Source of the DNA: Tillus elongatus
Taxonomy: Eukaryota; Arthropoda; Insecta; Coleoptera; Cleridae
Direction of reading: 5' to 3'
DNA: 64,000 nucleotides
Assembly (NCBI GenBank): GCA_964006375.1
Contig: OZ023267.1
Coordinates: 19,034,539-19,098,538 of the forward strand
Every line of letters begins with the position of its first letter. Positions within the stretch are counted from its first letter, which is position 1. A program made the translations under genes and the position numbers. Positions 51,056-61,779 of this stretch are shown piece after piece. The notes under the pieces are model-generated. The model was given only the letters and a program-made list of their open reading frames with translations, was not told the DNA's origin and made no database searches.

Positions 51056-52290
51056 ATACATATCTATACCAGAAAACGCATAGTTTTAACAAAGGGTGTA
51101 TTTGTATTGTTTCCCCGATGTTGTTCATAAACATTTCTGCTAATAAGGGGCTGAGAGGGTTACCCATAATTAAGCCGTTATTACTTAGGTAAGTTTTATA
51201 AAGTTAAATAATTTTGTTCTTTCCAGGAGCTTTGCGATATTTGATTGGATTACTTGGTTTATATGATTAGATTGTAGAATTTTTTTTAGTAGCTCTACTG
51301 TTTCTTCTGGCGGAATACTGGGAAATAAATTTTTGACGCGTTATCTGGTAATTCAACATCTTTAATTATCTGAATGACTTGATATGAGTTCTTAATTGAA
51401 CATTTTGGTCGAAATTTGCAATAACTTTGAATAGTGTCAATAAGAAAATGGGAAAGTTTGTATGCAGGGGCTGTCAAAAGCGATACTACATGCCTAATAG
51501 GGCAACTTAATTAATGACTATAATTGTGGTGGTTAGAGATTAGACTTAATTATTTTATATTTACCTTTGTCTGATTCTGCCCTGCACATGGTGTTAAGTA
51601 CTGGACGTATAAAGCCTATTGACGAGAGTGCGTATACATGAGTGTATATGCGTTCGCGTATGTGTGTGAGTGGAATGTAAGTTTTAATTTTACGATATAT
51701 TTTTAGTAAACAGCAAGCATATAGGGAGATAAAAGAAGTTAAAAGAAAAAAGTTAAAGAGCTTGTTAGATTAACATTCTTAAGACAGGTTTTTCCATAAT
51801 GAAAAGCAAGGTCAGATGCATCCTTGTTCATTTTGAAGATTGACAGTGATTGAATGAGCCAGTTCTCAAAGTCAAAACTCTAATAAAAAAAAACTTTGTC
51901 TCATATGATTGACTTTGCTCTGTTACAGGCAGTCTTGATTTGTCTCTGAAATTTATTGGTGGGGTCTCTGTTAGGACTTAAATAATTTTCTGTGGTCAAA
52001 AATTTTTCCGTATCTTGTACATAATCATATTTGGTGAGAGCTATCATCGTATTGCCTTTATCAACTTTTGTAAATACAATGTCGTGTGATTTTTGTTTAT
52101 TTTTAATTGATTTGACAGTTACGAGTTCTGACTTTTTGATATCGAAATTGCAGAAATCTTTCTTTATAATGTTTACAGCTTGGTCATTAACTTTGGTATA
52201 TTTTTCAGAGTTATTTCTGCTTCAATTCCCAACATTTAAAATATATCAGCATTACGCGATGGGGGTAGATTATGTTTGAAGACTTTATTT
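51056..52290 (-). pseudogene. Penelope-like reverse transcriptase, N-terminal and core part
   Basis: Minus strand: FTKVDKGNTMIALTKYDYVQ (52085-52020), the TKADKGxxxVVLxxxxY motif at the start of Penelope RTs, then KFQRQIKTAC and, after decay, TAPAYKLSHFLIDTIQSYCK and CSIKNSYQVIQIIKDVELPD (51477-51340). MGNPLSPLLAEMFMNNI (51167-51110), the PMGxPLSPxLAxxFM block, and VFWYRYV (51075-51055), the start of the YRYVDD catalytic block, follow. A mariner fragment is joined exactly at YRYV, so the two catalytic Asp residues are cut off. The only RT-domain PLE in the window. Confidence 0.8.
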
Positions 52291-52325
52291 AATAAATTTG
52301 TTTCCTGTAAAGCGAATCGAGTACT

Positions 52326-52867
52326 ATTTTATTTTTTATTTCAATAGCACACCATGGGGGCTTACAGCCTAAATACTATCATACCGTGGGTATCGACAAG
52401 GAGGAAAGAGGCAACTTGGTAATTCTGGACTTGAAGGTTTGGCGGTTCGGAGGAGAAGGAAAAACATGCGCGGCAAGGAATTCCACAACTTGGAAGTCCT
52501 CGGGACAAAAGAGCGGGCATAAGAAGATGTTCTATGTCTAGTGACCTGGACAGTAAAAATGTCCATTCGCTCTGTTCCGCTCGTAGATCTGTTGGGGGCA
52601 GCAGGTGGAGGAACTATGGAAGAAAGCTCCTCTGAGCAGTGCCCGTGCAGTGCCAGTGCCCATCTATAAAAGAGAGAGAGTCCAGGATAGCGACTGTAGA
52701 AGCGGCAGCAGCACCCCAAATGTGGGAGCAGTATTCGAGGTTTGGCCTTATTTGCGAAGTATATAAGGTATAGAGATTAGCTGGTGAAAAGTATTTGCGA
52801 GCCCGGAAGAGGAAACTTAATTCCTTAGCAGCCGCTTCTGCAATTGACGTAACATGTTGGTGCCAAT
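52326..52867 (-). pseudogene. LINE family A, copy 5 (3' end with internal deletion)
   Basis: Minus strand: HQHVTSIAEAAAKE-type segment near 52850, RKYFSPANLYTLYTSQIRP and CSHIWGAAAAS, then a deletion removing the RAIRLIGDPTLTQRL region (sequence jumps to LFYRWALALHGHCSEELSS), then VTRHRTSSYARSFVPRTSKL and the TTAGGCTGTAAGCCC end with poly-A (plus-strand T-run near 52326). The copy is cut on its 5' side near 52867. Confidence 0.85.
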
Positions 52868-52903
52868 GTTAAGTTAATAAATATATCAAAGAATGTATGA
52901 TTA

Positions 52904-53236
52904 GAAAATTTTAATTGGCTGTTTGTTAGTTGTTCGCTCATAAATCAGTTTGTCGAGTTTACGTCTCTGCACTATGTAATTTCTGTGAATAATTACATTA
53001 ACTTTTTGTCTTGTACCATCTAAAGCATCAAATTCAACAATATGTAACCTAAAAGATAGTTTAGAATGGATTACCTTGATATAAACGTTCAAAATATCTC
53101 TCTTGCTGTATTGAATCTTTATCTCCTGCTTTAGCCATTTAGTTTGTCCATCGATGACTGCTTCTTTGGCTGGGCCACTGGTGTTGTCCGTTTTCAGCTT
53201 CAAGTATTTCGGGAACATTACATTTTTGAGGCACAC
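52904..53236 (-). other. Unclassified 111-codon ORF
   Basis: Open frame with KWLKQEIKIQYSKRDIL, HSKLSFRLHIVEFDALDGTR and VNVIIHRNYIVQRRKLDKL segments. Basic, without a domain I recognise and without signal or membrane segments. It sits between a family A LINE and a mariner relic and could be a decayed element part or chance. Confidence 0.2.
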
Positions 53237-53379
53237 TGTATTTGATAAAGCTGACCACTTCAGCGAAACTGCAGCAGTTATACATATACATTCTATAAAA
53301 TAGTGTAAATCAATTTGTTTGTTTACCTAAATTTTCTGAGAGTACTGCTTTCTGCAATTAATAATCCAATGTAAATTCT

Positions 53380-53845
53380 ATGCAGACCAGTGGCGGCAAT
53401 TTTATGGTGATACCACACAATTTGTTGCAAATGTAGCCTCGTCTGTATACATATTATTATTCAAAAAATATATGCCAATCAAATAATTTCCTTGAGTCCA
53501 CAAGCAATATTCCAACATTATTTCCTTGTCGGCTTGTTGTAACGTGTGTAATGACTTCGCTTTAAGTGGGATTTTCTTATGCCGGCGAAAATAACGCCAG
53601 ATCTTCCAGACATATACATTTAAATTAAGTCATGCGGTCCTAATACTTGCTTTAACGTTTTCATTTATGGAATTCGAAATAGCTTGACCATCTGGGTATC
53701 TTTGAACGGGTCTTGTTTCTTGTTTAGTGACATTTTTAGTATTCTTGAAAAGTTGGTTTACTTTAAAGACAATCTTACTTGTTATAGGACGAGCAGGATG
53801 CCTTGCACTGACTTCAGGCGTGGTTTCTCTTATCACCAAGTCGGA
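53380..53845 (-). pseudogene. mariner/Tc3-type transposase relic
   Basis: Minus strand: ARHPARPITSKIVFKVNQLF (helix-turn-helix segment, 53805-53745), then KIWRYFRRHKKIPLKAKSLH, QQADKEIMLEYC and YTDEATFATNCVV (first catalytic Asp, near 53440), a stop, NCRHWSA, a stop and NLHWI (53400-53385). Stops are frequent and the C-terminal catalytic boxes are not found. Confidence 0.7.
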
Positions 53846-55589
53846 GAATTTCCACTTTTTCGGCTACAGTAAGTCTTTCTCCAGCCACAATCAACAAAAA
53901 TCACCATTAATATGGAAGCTTATTAGGATTGTGGCAAATTATCAATGCTTCAAGTGACCGATGCCATATTGGGTCATAAATCATGGCAATCTTGTAAAAA
54001 TAAAATTTGAATCAATAATTATCTTGAACATTTTTGTTGGTAAATGATTTTTTGTTTCTAATCAAACTTGGGATTAGGGGATTTGGGGTGATTCCGAACA
54101 ACTGTTCTTAATGAAATTTTTAGAGAAAAAAAACAGATCCCTAATAATGTTTTTTGCGATATTTTTTTATCAAAGTAGGCTAGTTATTTACTAAAGCCAT
54201 AATGTAATTTACCCATTCAAAGAAGCTTCACGAGCTATCTATGGGTGATAAATTTATACAGGTCCATTAATTTCTTGGATATCTATGACTATTAAATATT
54301 ATTTTTTTGCATTAACTGCCATACAACGTTATTCGTTAAAAAACATTTTATTGTCTTATATAACGAGTTCATGGCCGATTTCAGCAAATTATTATCAGAG
54401 TAGGGATTTCAATTTGAAAGATCAGTATAGAGAGTATCTCAGAAATTTTATTTTAGAATGGAAAGCTTCTTACTTCTTATAGCTGTTCGTTATATAACAA
54501 TGAAAATCGTTTGCTCACAGCATGAGGTAATTTATAGCCAGCCTAACAATAAATATTTCACTCCATTTATTCACAATTTTATACAACATTTAAAACGTTA
54601 AGAAATTGGAATACAAACCTCGCTGAAGAATGATTAATGGAATTCGGAATGTTTCCACCATTCCAAACAAATTGAGACGAAAAATAAACACATTGTTTTT
54701 TAACTAAATAAACTCCTCATTATATAAAGTTTCATCTTAACAACACTGTTAATACTTCTTCCGCTGATGTAGCTTTAAATCGTTTATCACTATTTATTTT
54801 AAATTATTACTATCATGAATGGATGTGTTTAGGCTTAAATTATTAATTGTGTGTTACATGTTTCATTCGTGTTTCAGTTTCATCGAGTGTCACGCAATAA
54901 AATACAATAATTTTCCCGTTTTGGTTTTCTTTTGCTTAGAAATATAAATTCTAGTTACCTTTTTAGTGAACTTTCTTAAAAGAAATTCACTAATGAGTGG
55001 ATCCCGACTTTTGTACTTTGAAAGAATTTCTGAAAATGAGCGCTAACTATGCTCCCTATAACTATATCCCATATTTTGCCCTGCCTCTTTTCGTTTTCGA
55101 GTTATTTTGAAAAAACTAAAATTTGTCGATTCCTTTTTTCTTCAATATCTAAGTAGGCGTTGATCTGACATGTTTAAGACTTGCACATTATCAGGACACT
55201 TTTTACAGAGTAATCTTTTTGTGCTACTCTCAACTTTGGATTGTCATTTGTTTTTGAGCTACAGGTATCAACGTTTGTTTTCATTATGGCAGCCATACTG
55301 GATTTTTTGCTCATATGATAGCCTGTGAAAAGAGCTTTCCAATAATGTACAACATGCTTGAGAAAGCTTGTGATTGCACTAACAATTTTGAGAAAAACCG
55401 TTTTGAGGATAGTAGGCTATGAAATCCAAAACCACAAAACAAATGACAAAAAAAAGTGTTCAAAAAGCAGTAGGCCACGGAGTCTAACAATAGACTTCTA
55501 CTTTAACATAATTTTCCGTAATGATTAAAAATATTGTGATTTAATTTACAATACTTAATTAGGTAATAATGCTAAGTAATATTATGTGA
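53846..55589. other. Non-coding; dispersed repeat near 55000-55470
   Basis: 53860-54980 is AT-rich without a credible gene. Near 55036, AATGAGCGCTAACTATGCTCC is a relative of the GAGCGCGAATTGGGGCCC box at 312 (first 17 bases compared). From there to 55470 the sequence has GGCAGCCATACTGGATTTTT and GAGAAAGCTTGTGAT boxes; I see no second copy of these here. Confidence 0.45.
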
Positions 55590-57062
55590 AAGTTTTTTTA
55601 TATCTCAACAACACACCACGAAGGCTTACAGCCTAAATACTATCGTACCGTGGGTGTCGACAAGGAGGAAAGAGGCAACTTGTTAATTCTGGACTTGAAG
55701 GTTTGGAGGTTCGGAGGAGAAGGAAAAATATGTGCCGGCAAGGAATTGCACAACTTGGAAGTCCTCAGGACAAAAGAACGTGCACAACAAGATGTTCTAT
55801 GTCTGGTGACCTGGACAGTAAAAGAGTACATTCGCTCTGTTCCCCTGGTAGATCTGTTGGGGGCAGCATATGGAGGAAGTATGGAAGAAAGCGCCTCTGA
55901 GTAGTGCCCGTGCAGATATCTATAAAAGAGAGAGTTATCACCAACGGCACGTCGGTGGGGTGAGGGTAGAGTCACCGATGAGACGTATAGCCCTCTTCTG
56001 AATGGAGTCCAGGATAGCGAGTGTGGAAGAGGCAGGGGCACCCCAGATGTGGGAGCAGTATTCGAGGGTTGGTCCTATTTGTGAAGTATATAAGGTATAG
56101 AGACTAGCTGGTGAAAAGTATTTGCGTGCCCAAAAACAGGAAATCTAATTTCTTAGCAGCCGCTTCTGCAATCGATGTGACATGTTGGTGCCAATTGAGA
56201 TTTCGGTCCACAGAAATGACAACAAGTGAAAAGGACTCATTACTTTAAAAAACTTGGTTGTTCATTATGATGGGTCTAGGGCTGGTGTATCCCTTATGAA
56301 GTAGAAAGCAAGACTGAGATTTGGTGGGGTTGAATTGTACAAGATTTTTACTTCCCCAGGCTAATATTTTTTGGAGATCCACAGAGATAGAACCCTCCAT
56401 GAGTCTGCGATCCTCATCTAATTTGAGCTAAAGAGGCAGAATTAAAAAATTGTATATTTGCGTGGAGAGTGCTGTGGTCCGCGTAACTGTGAACTGGGTT
56501 GGATGTGCTAGAGAGGAGGTCACTGATGTGGGGAAGAAACAAAATAGGGGCTAAAGCTGAACCTTGAGGAACTCCTGCATTAATTGGATACAGTTTAGAG
56601 GAATGGCCATCCACGACAACAGAAATGCTCCGGCTGGAGAGGAAATTTGCTGTCCAGGTAGTTTTGGTGGTAGGTCATAGGCCGGTAGTTTATTAAGCAG
56701 CGCTGCATGCCAGACGTGGTCGAATGCTTTGGATATGTCTAGAGCGACAATCTGGGATTCACCATGTAGTTCCATCGTCTTGCTCCAAGAATGGGTGACA
56801 AAGGAAAGGAGGTCGGCAGTTGATCTGCGCTGACGAAATCCATACTGCCTGTCGTGGATTAGACTGTGTGTTTTCAAGAAATGTTAGTAATTCGGTGTTT
56901 ATATAATTTTCCATCACCTTAGAGACGACTGAAAGGAGAGAAATAGGCATGTAATTGCTGGGGAGCGCTTTGGATCCTTTCTTGGCGACGGGTTGTACTC
57001 GGGCAGTTTTCCAGTTACTGGGGAATATGCCTCCATTGTAAGATGACTGAAACAGACGAGTC
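55590..57062 (-). pseudogene. LINE family A, copy 6
   Basis: Minus strand: from a truncated start at 57062 through MPISLLSVVSKVMENYINTE, SLIHDRQYGFRQRRSTADL and LDISKAFDHVWHAALLNK (first catalytic Asp), a frameshift, NAGVPQGSALAPILFL and HSYADHSTLHA. The second catalytic Asp of YADD has become His. Then come the thumb segments with a deletion before HRRAVGDNSLFYRYLHGHYS, SRINKLPLSSLSTPTVR stop near 55640, TTAGGCTGTAAGCC and a poly-A end near 55590. An RNase H LINE in the opposite orientation starts directly at 57063. Confidence 0.9.
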
Positions 57063-58115
57063 AGTCATCAAGGCACGGAATGCAGAGGCCGATATTAGGT
57101 TCACTAGGCCATATACCCTCAGGATCCCCAGTAGGGATCAGTGGAGGGAAAATGAGGTTGCATTCCAGCCCGCAAGCATGGTTTCTTTTACCGACGGATC
57201 GCGGCTGGAGGATCAACAATCCTTCGCGGCAGGAATATATATCGAGGGCCTGCGGGTGCGTGAGAGTTATGCTCTGGGTGCATATACCACGGAATTCGAA
57301 ACGGAGGTGTAGGCTATCCTGTCTGTGGCTAATAGACAGGATGTGAAGATGAGCCACGAGAATTATGTATACATTTGCTTGGATAGCAAGGCGGTCCTCT
57401 GGGCAGTCTGCGCGGCCAGAATCAGGTTAACACTGGTTCAGGAGTGCGCTGACGCCCTTAACGGACTATCCAGGGCAAAGGAGATGCAACAGGTGTGGGT
57501 TCCGGGACACTGTGGCTTATCGGGGAATGAGGTAGCGAATGCTTTCGTAAGGCTTGGTTCCCGGCGGCCGTTCTGTGGCCCGAAGCCTGCGCTAGGCAAC
57601 AGTAGGAAGACGGTCTCTGTCGCGTTAGACAGGTGGACTGAGGAGGCCATGGAGAGGCACTGGGGGTCGGTTGGTGGCTGCAGGCAGGCGAAGGACTTCG
57701 TGGAGGGGCCGGACAGAGATAAAACTTTCTGGCTACTTGGTAGGAGTCGACCTACGCTTCTCCGCGTACTTGGGGTGCTGGCAGGCCACTGCGCCCTTAG
57801 AAGCACCTCATATTGATAGGCGTAGACAGGGATCCCATTTGCCAGGAATGCGGCGAGGATGAAGAGACGTCTTACCACTAGCTGTGTGAATGTGAGGCTT
57901 TTGGGAGTCTTTGAGCAGAATGTTCGGATCGAGGACTCTGCAGAGGAATCAGGTAAGTACCGTCCAATGGAAGACCGTCACGGCCTTTATTTCGAGCCTC
58001 GGTTTGGCGACGGAACCGAGGAAGTGTAGAGAATGGTTGCTGGGGTTGGCAAAAACGGCCCATTGTGGCCTAATTGCTTGGCGTTAGCCTCACCACCACA
58101 GCTACTACTACTACC
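57063..58115 (+). pseudogene. 5'-truncated LINE: RNase H domain and zinc-knuckle tail
   Basis: VSFTDGSRLEDQQSFAAGIY (57178-57238) has the first RNase H Asp. TEFETEV, stop, AILS has the Glu (57282-57320). ICLDSKAVLWAV (57373-57408) has the next Asp, and VWVPGHCGLSGNEVANAFVR (57495-57555) the His box, with the final Asp of this box replaced by Asn. KPALG and VLGVLAGHCALR follow. After a frameshift, GVDRDPICQECGEDEE and CECEAFG form the CxxC...C knuckle (57822-57902). The 3' end has CTACTACTACTACC near 58100. Same LINE type as 3663-4490 but a different family by sequence. Confidence 0.85.
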
Positions 58116-61100
58116 TTTTCAGACCAACAATTTTAAATCTCTCAGAAAATAAGTTGGGTGAAAGAAGTCTACAGTATCAATTATAAGAATTGATATTATT
58201 TAAGTAAATACTAATTCTAATAATAAGCGTTTATTTGCTAGAAAATTTACAAAAAAAAGCATATACGAGACCTACGCCTATAAAAGCAGCTTTGTATTCA
58301 AAATTTTTGAAATTGTCTATGAATTTTTTCCGAAGGAAGTCATCGAAACATATTTTTTATCCTTTTTGTCTCTAATATTTTAATAAGTTCAATTAAGCGC
58401 TAATTTATTGTATATCTGCTATCATCCGATCTTATATTTTAACTATTAAAAAAGCTTGTTTTTTCCCTGGCGAAATTGGCATTTAGCTGTAATAACAGAA
58501 GCTATTACAAGCCCAATAAAAGAAGAACCGTATATAATTTTTTGGAGTCAAAGAATTATTAACTTAAATCAGCGAAGCATTTTGCTTTTGAGTCGCTATT
58601 TTTTATTTCTTCAGATATATCTCTTTGAGAGTTAAATAGCAGTTTAAGTAGTTGAATTATGAATGCGGCCCTACCAGATAAAAGGCAGAAGAAGGGAATT
58701 CTAATAATCTACATTTAATCCCCAAGAATTTAATGGAGAAATATCAGTTTAAATTCTATATAAAGTTTTAGGAGAACATTTTATCGATTTTGTCTTTCTT
58801 TCTGTTTGTTATAAAATGGATCTCTAATGCTTTCAGCGCATTGTGAGTTTATAAACTTGTAAAGTAATAGATTTCAATGACATTCAAGTATTTTAAATTT
58901 AACTACAACAAAACGCATACCCAAAGCATTGACCGACTAATGGGAAATCTTTCACATAAGTCTTCAATAAACAAAACATAACACTTCTTATTTGTCAGAG
59001 AATTTTCGATTGCGTAAGTCTACGAACAATTTTCTGACAATGCTTATAAATTTAAAAAACACTCTCTTAATATAAATATCGATAAATTTATTTAAAAACA
59101 AAATATTTTAGTTTAGTGACTTTATTTGACTATTCCGGGTTATAAAAATTGTTTTTCAAATGCTGACATAACTCAAATTTCCAGTAACCTACATACCAAA
59201 ATTTTGGAGTATCTTATCAGCTGCATAAACGCAGGGTGTGCTAAAATTATCAGAAGGAGCTTCGCTATTTTCTATATAAATAAAAATTAAAGTCTGTTCG
59301 TTGGTAAGCGCATCACTTGAAAACCGCTGGACCGATTTTACTCATTTTATTTTTAAAATGTTAGTAATAGTCCGAGTAAGGTTTTTAGGGAAAGAAAAAT
59401 TGGAAAAGTTGCCCGAAAAAATGGAAAATTCGGGAAAAGCTGGAGGTGGTTTTTCTCTGATTTATTTCGCTACGTGCGCCAAAATGTCGTTTGACATATT
59501 GAAATAGTTTTGTTATCGCACCGATACATACATATAAAATAGTCCATACGCAGCAAACGCGTTATGGTTGGGTATTTAAAAATATATATCCAATTCAATT
59601 GATTTTATATTTACCTATATATTTACCTATAAATTATATTGATTCTTGGTGTAGGCAAATTAGAAGTAACCTGATTTATTGTGTTGAAAAATTGAAATTA
59701 GTTTGATAGAATTTCGGTACGCATCACCTGGAGCATGTCAAAAATTTTAAGTAACTGCTTTCGCCTGGACTTCAAGTTCGGTAAAGAGAACTCATGATAT
59801 AAATAGTCCCAGGGATTTTTTTTTTGGGCGTTCGGATTACTGAATCTCAGGTTACACCCCTCGTGATTCAAAAGGGTGTCTGAAACAAGGCAGACTACAA
59901 CAGCCATGTCCTATAAACAACTTGTCGATAACTACTTGGTTGTAGTAGACAGTAGTTGTTTTAGAAACACCATTTTGGATCACAAGGGTCTGACCTACGA
60001 CGGAGCTAAATTTAACAGTAAAAGGACTTACGCCTTACGGCTAGCTTTCACCTTCACATTGGTCAGGTTACACGTCACTATTTTAAATTGAAATCTAACA
60101 TCTTAGCCGTCATCTGCTGGTATACCATTAAAATATACTGCCACTGCCATCTGGTGGGTGGTGGCTGATACACGGCTTCAGCCTTCAACCACATCAATAC
60201 AAATCCTCGTAACCACTTCATCTACTAACAGGTTATGATATCACGCGCATGCGTAGCTCGCCCAGATGCCTCATTAGATGCCTACTGCAATGCATGGATC
60301 AAGTAACCTGAACACCATAGAAGCGAGGCATTTTTGATTCTTGGTTTTACAAAAGTACAGAAAAGAAACCGTAATGTAACTACCAATGCTAACAAGTCAT
60401 GACAACTCATCGTCGCAAATCCCAAGAAGATATATGTGTTAGCAATAAAAGTCATATTAGTGCTGTCTGCATGACAAGTTGCTGTCAAGCATGGCTACAA
60501 GGTCACACATATAGTCTGGCTTGTCAAAGAGGTACTTCAGACAAGGAATAGGTAAAGCAGATAGGAGACAACCTTAAGTAAATGACATGCAGCAACAACT
60601 GGAAACACTCTATGCAAGAGCATTTCGCCCACACCAGCGGGCCACTAGATTTTAACCTGATGGAAGATGCAAGGAGTACTTCAGCGTTTTGATTTCGCAG
60701 TAGATTTTAATATCAGAATGGAGAAACAGCTCTGATATAAATTTGCAACCAGATCATTTACAAAGATATGTTAAACAATAATGACCCCAAGAATAGAGGC
60801 TTGCGGCACACCAGATCTCGACAAAATAGCCTGTGATCTAAGTCAATCAATCAACATATTATCTTCAATTTACAAGGTAATTTGAAACGAAAATGTATCA
60901 ACACTAACAGCTATAAACAGGTAGGAATTATAAACTACCAAATACTACCAACGTCATGTTTTGAACTTATGGGAAGCACTGATAGGTACACCTTAAAGGC
61001 AGTTTTTTGCTAGCACGATCTCTTAAGTATTGATAATAAACAAATTAAACGTCCAACATGTAACAGGTATGAAATTATGTAACTGAATTTCTTCAGAATT

Positions 61101-61775
61101 AGTACTAATAATACCTAGAAAAAGCGCTTATCGGTTTAACGCATGTAGCGCGTAACAGAATCCACGTTTTTTGTTACCAATTAGCGGAACCATTGCAACA
61201 AATGTAATTAAATGAAAAACTTTGTAAGAATTTCGTGCAGAAGCTAAAGCTTTACTGCAAGACAACAAATGATACCACTAACCCGCGTTATGCACAGTTA
61301 GTCGTTCTTCATCCGAAGTTTATGTAGCATTAAACGATAAATTCGCGGAAGGTAGACGCGTCTCATGGCGTCTAGAGTGCCAATATGAGCAACATTAGGA
61401 ACATTATACGGCTGTTTGCCAGCACATCAGTTAATCTTGGTTGAACCTGCCTGCCTGAATTACTCCCTAACCTGAATGCAATAAACTCTCGTTAAAACTG
61501 ACACTGGGTGCAAGGTCCCGATGGTTTCGTTACACTGCTGGATTCCTACCTGTATTAAAACAGGCAGGGGGCAAATTTCCACATCTTACATGTAACACGT
61601 AGGCTTGTTATAGATTCAACGACTACGTTCACCAGGTGCACACGGCTGACTTTAAACGATCATATCTTGACACAATTCAGCGGTTGGAAATGAACGCATT
61701 GCTGATTTCAAGCAGTCTTTTGTGACACTTGTCTGTCGTTTTAAAATTGCGCACTATTTTTTTTTTTTTTGGTTA
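58116..61775. other. 3.6 kb without a recognisable gene
   Basis: The left part is very AT-rich. At 59299-59480 TTGGTAAGCGCATCACTTG and CCGCTGGACCGATTTTACTC followed by GAAAAA-rich sequence look like a dispersed element end. At 59549 GCAGCAAACGCGTTATGG is the terminus motif of the 23686 element. A minus ORF at 59907-59698 contains SLPNLKSRRKQLLKIFDML, which faintly resembles the LxSLxxRRxxxxLxxxYK segment late in LINE ORF2. From 60100 to 61700 the sequence is less AT-rich but no frame exceeds about 70 codons and no domain is recognised. Confidence 0.45.
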
Positions 61776-61779
61776 GCTA

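Noticed and set aside
53390..53405. CCAGTGGCGGCAATTTT as a hAT terminus
   Set aside because: It falls in the minus-strand mariner relic next to the NLHWI codons; there is no inverted partner or 8-bp duplication nearby.
60282..60488. 68-codon minus-strand ORF
   Set aside because: No recognisable domain and no supporting context.
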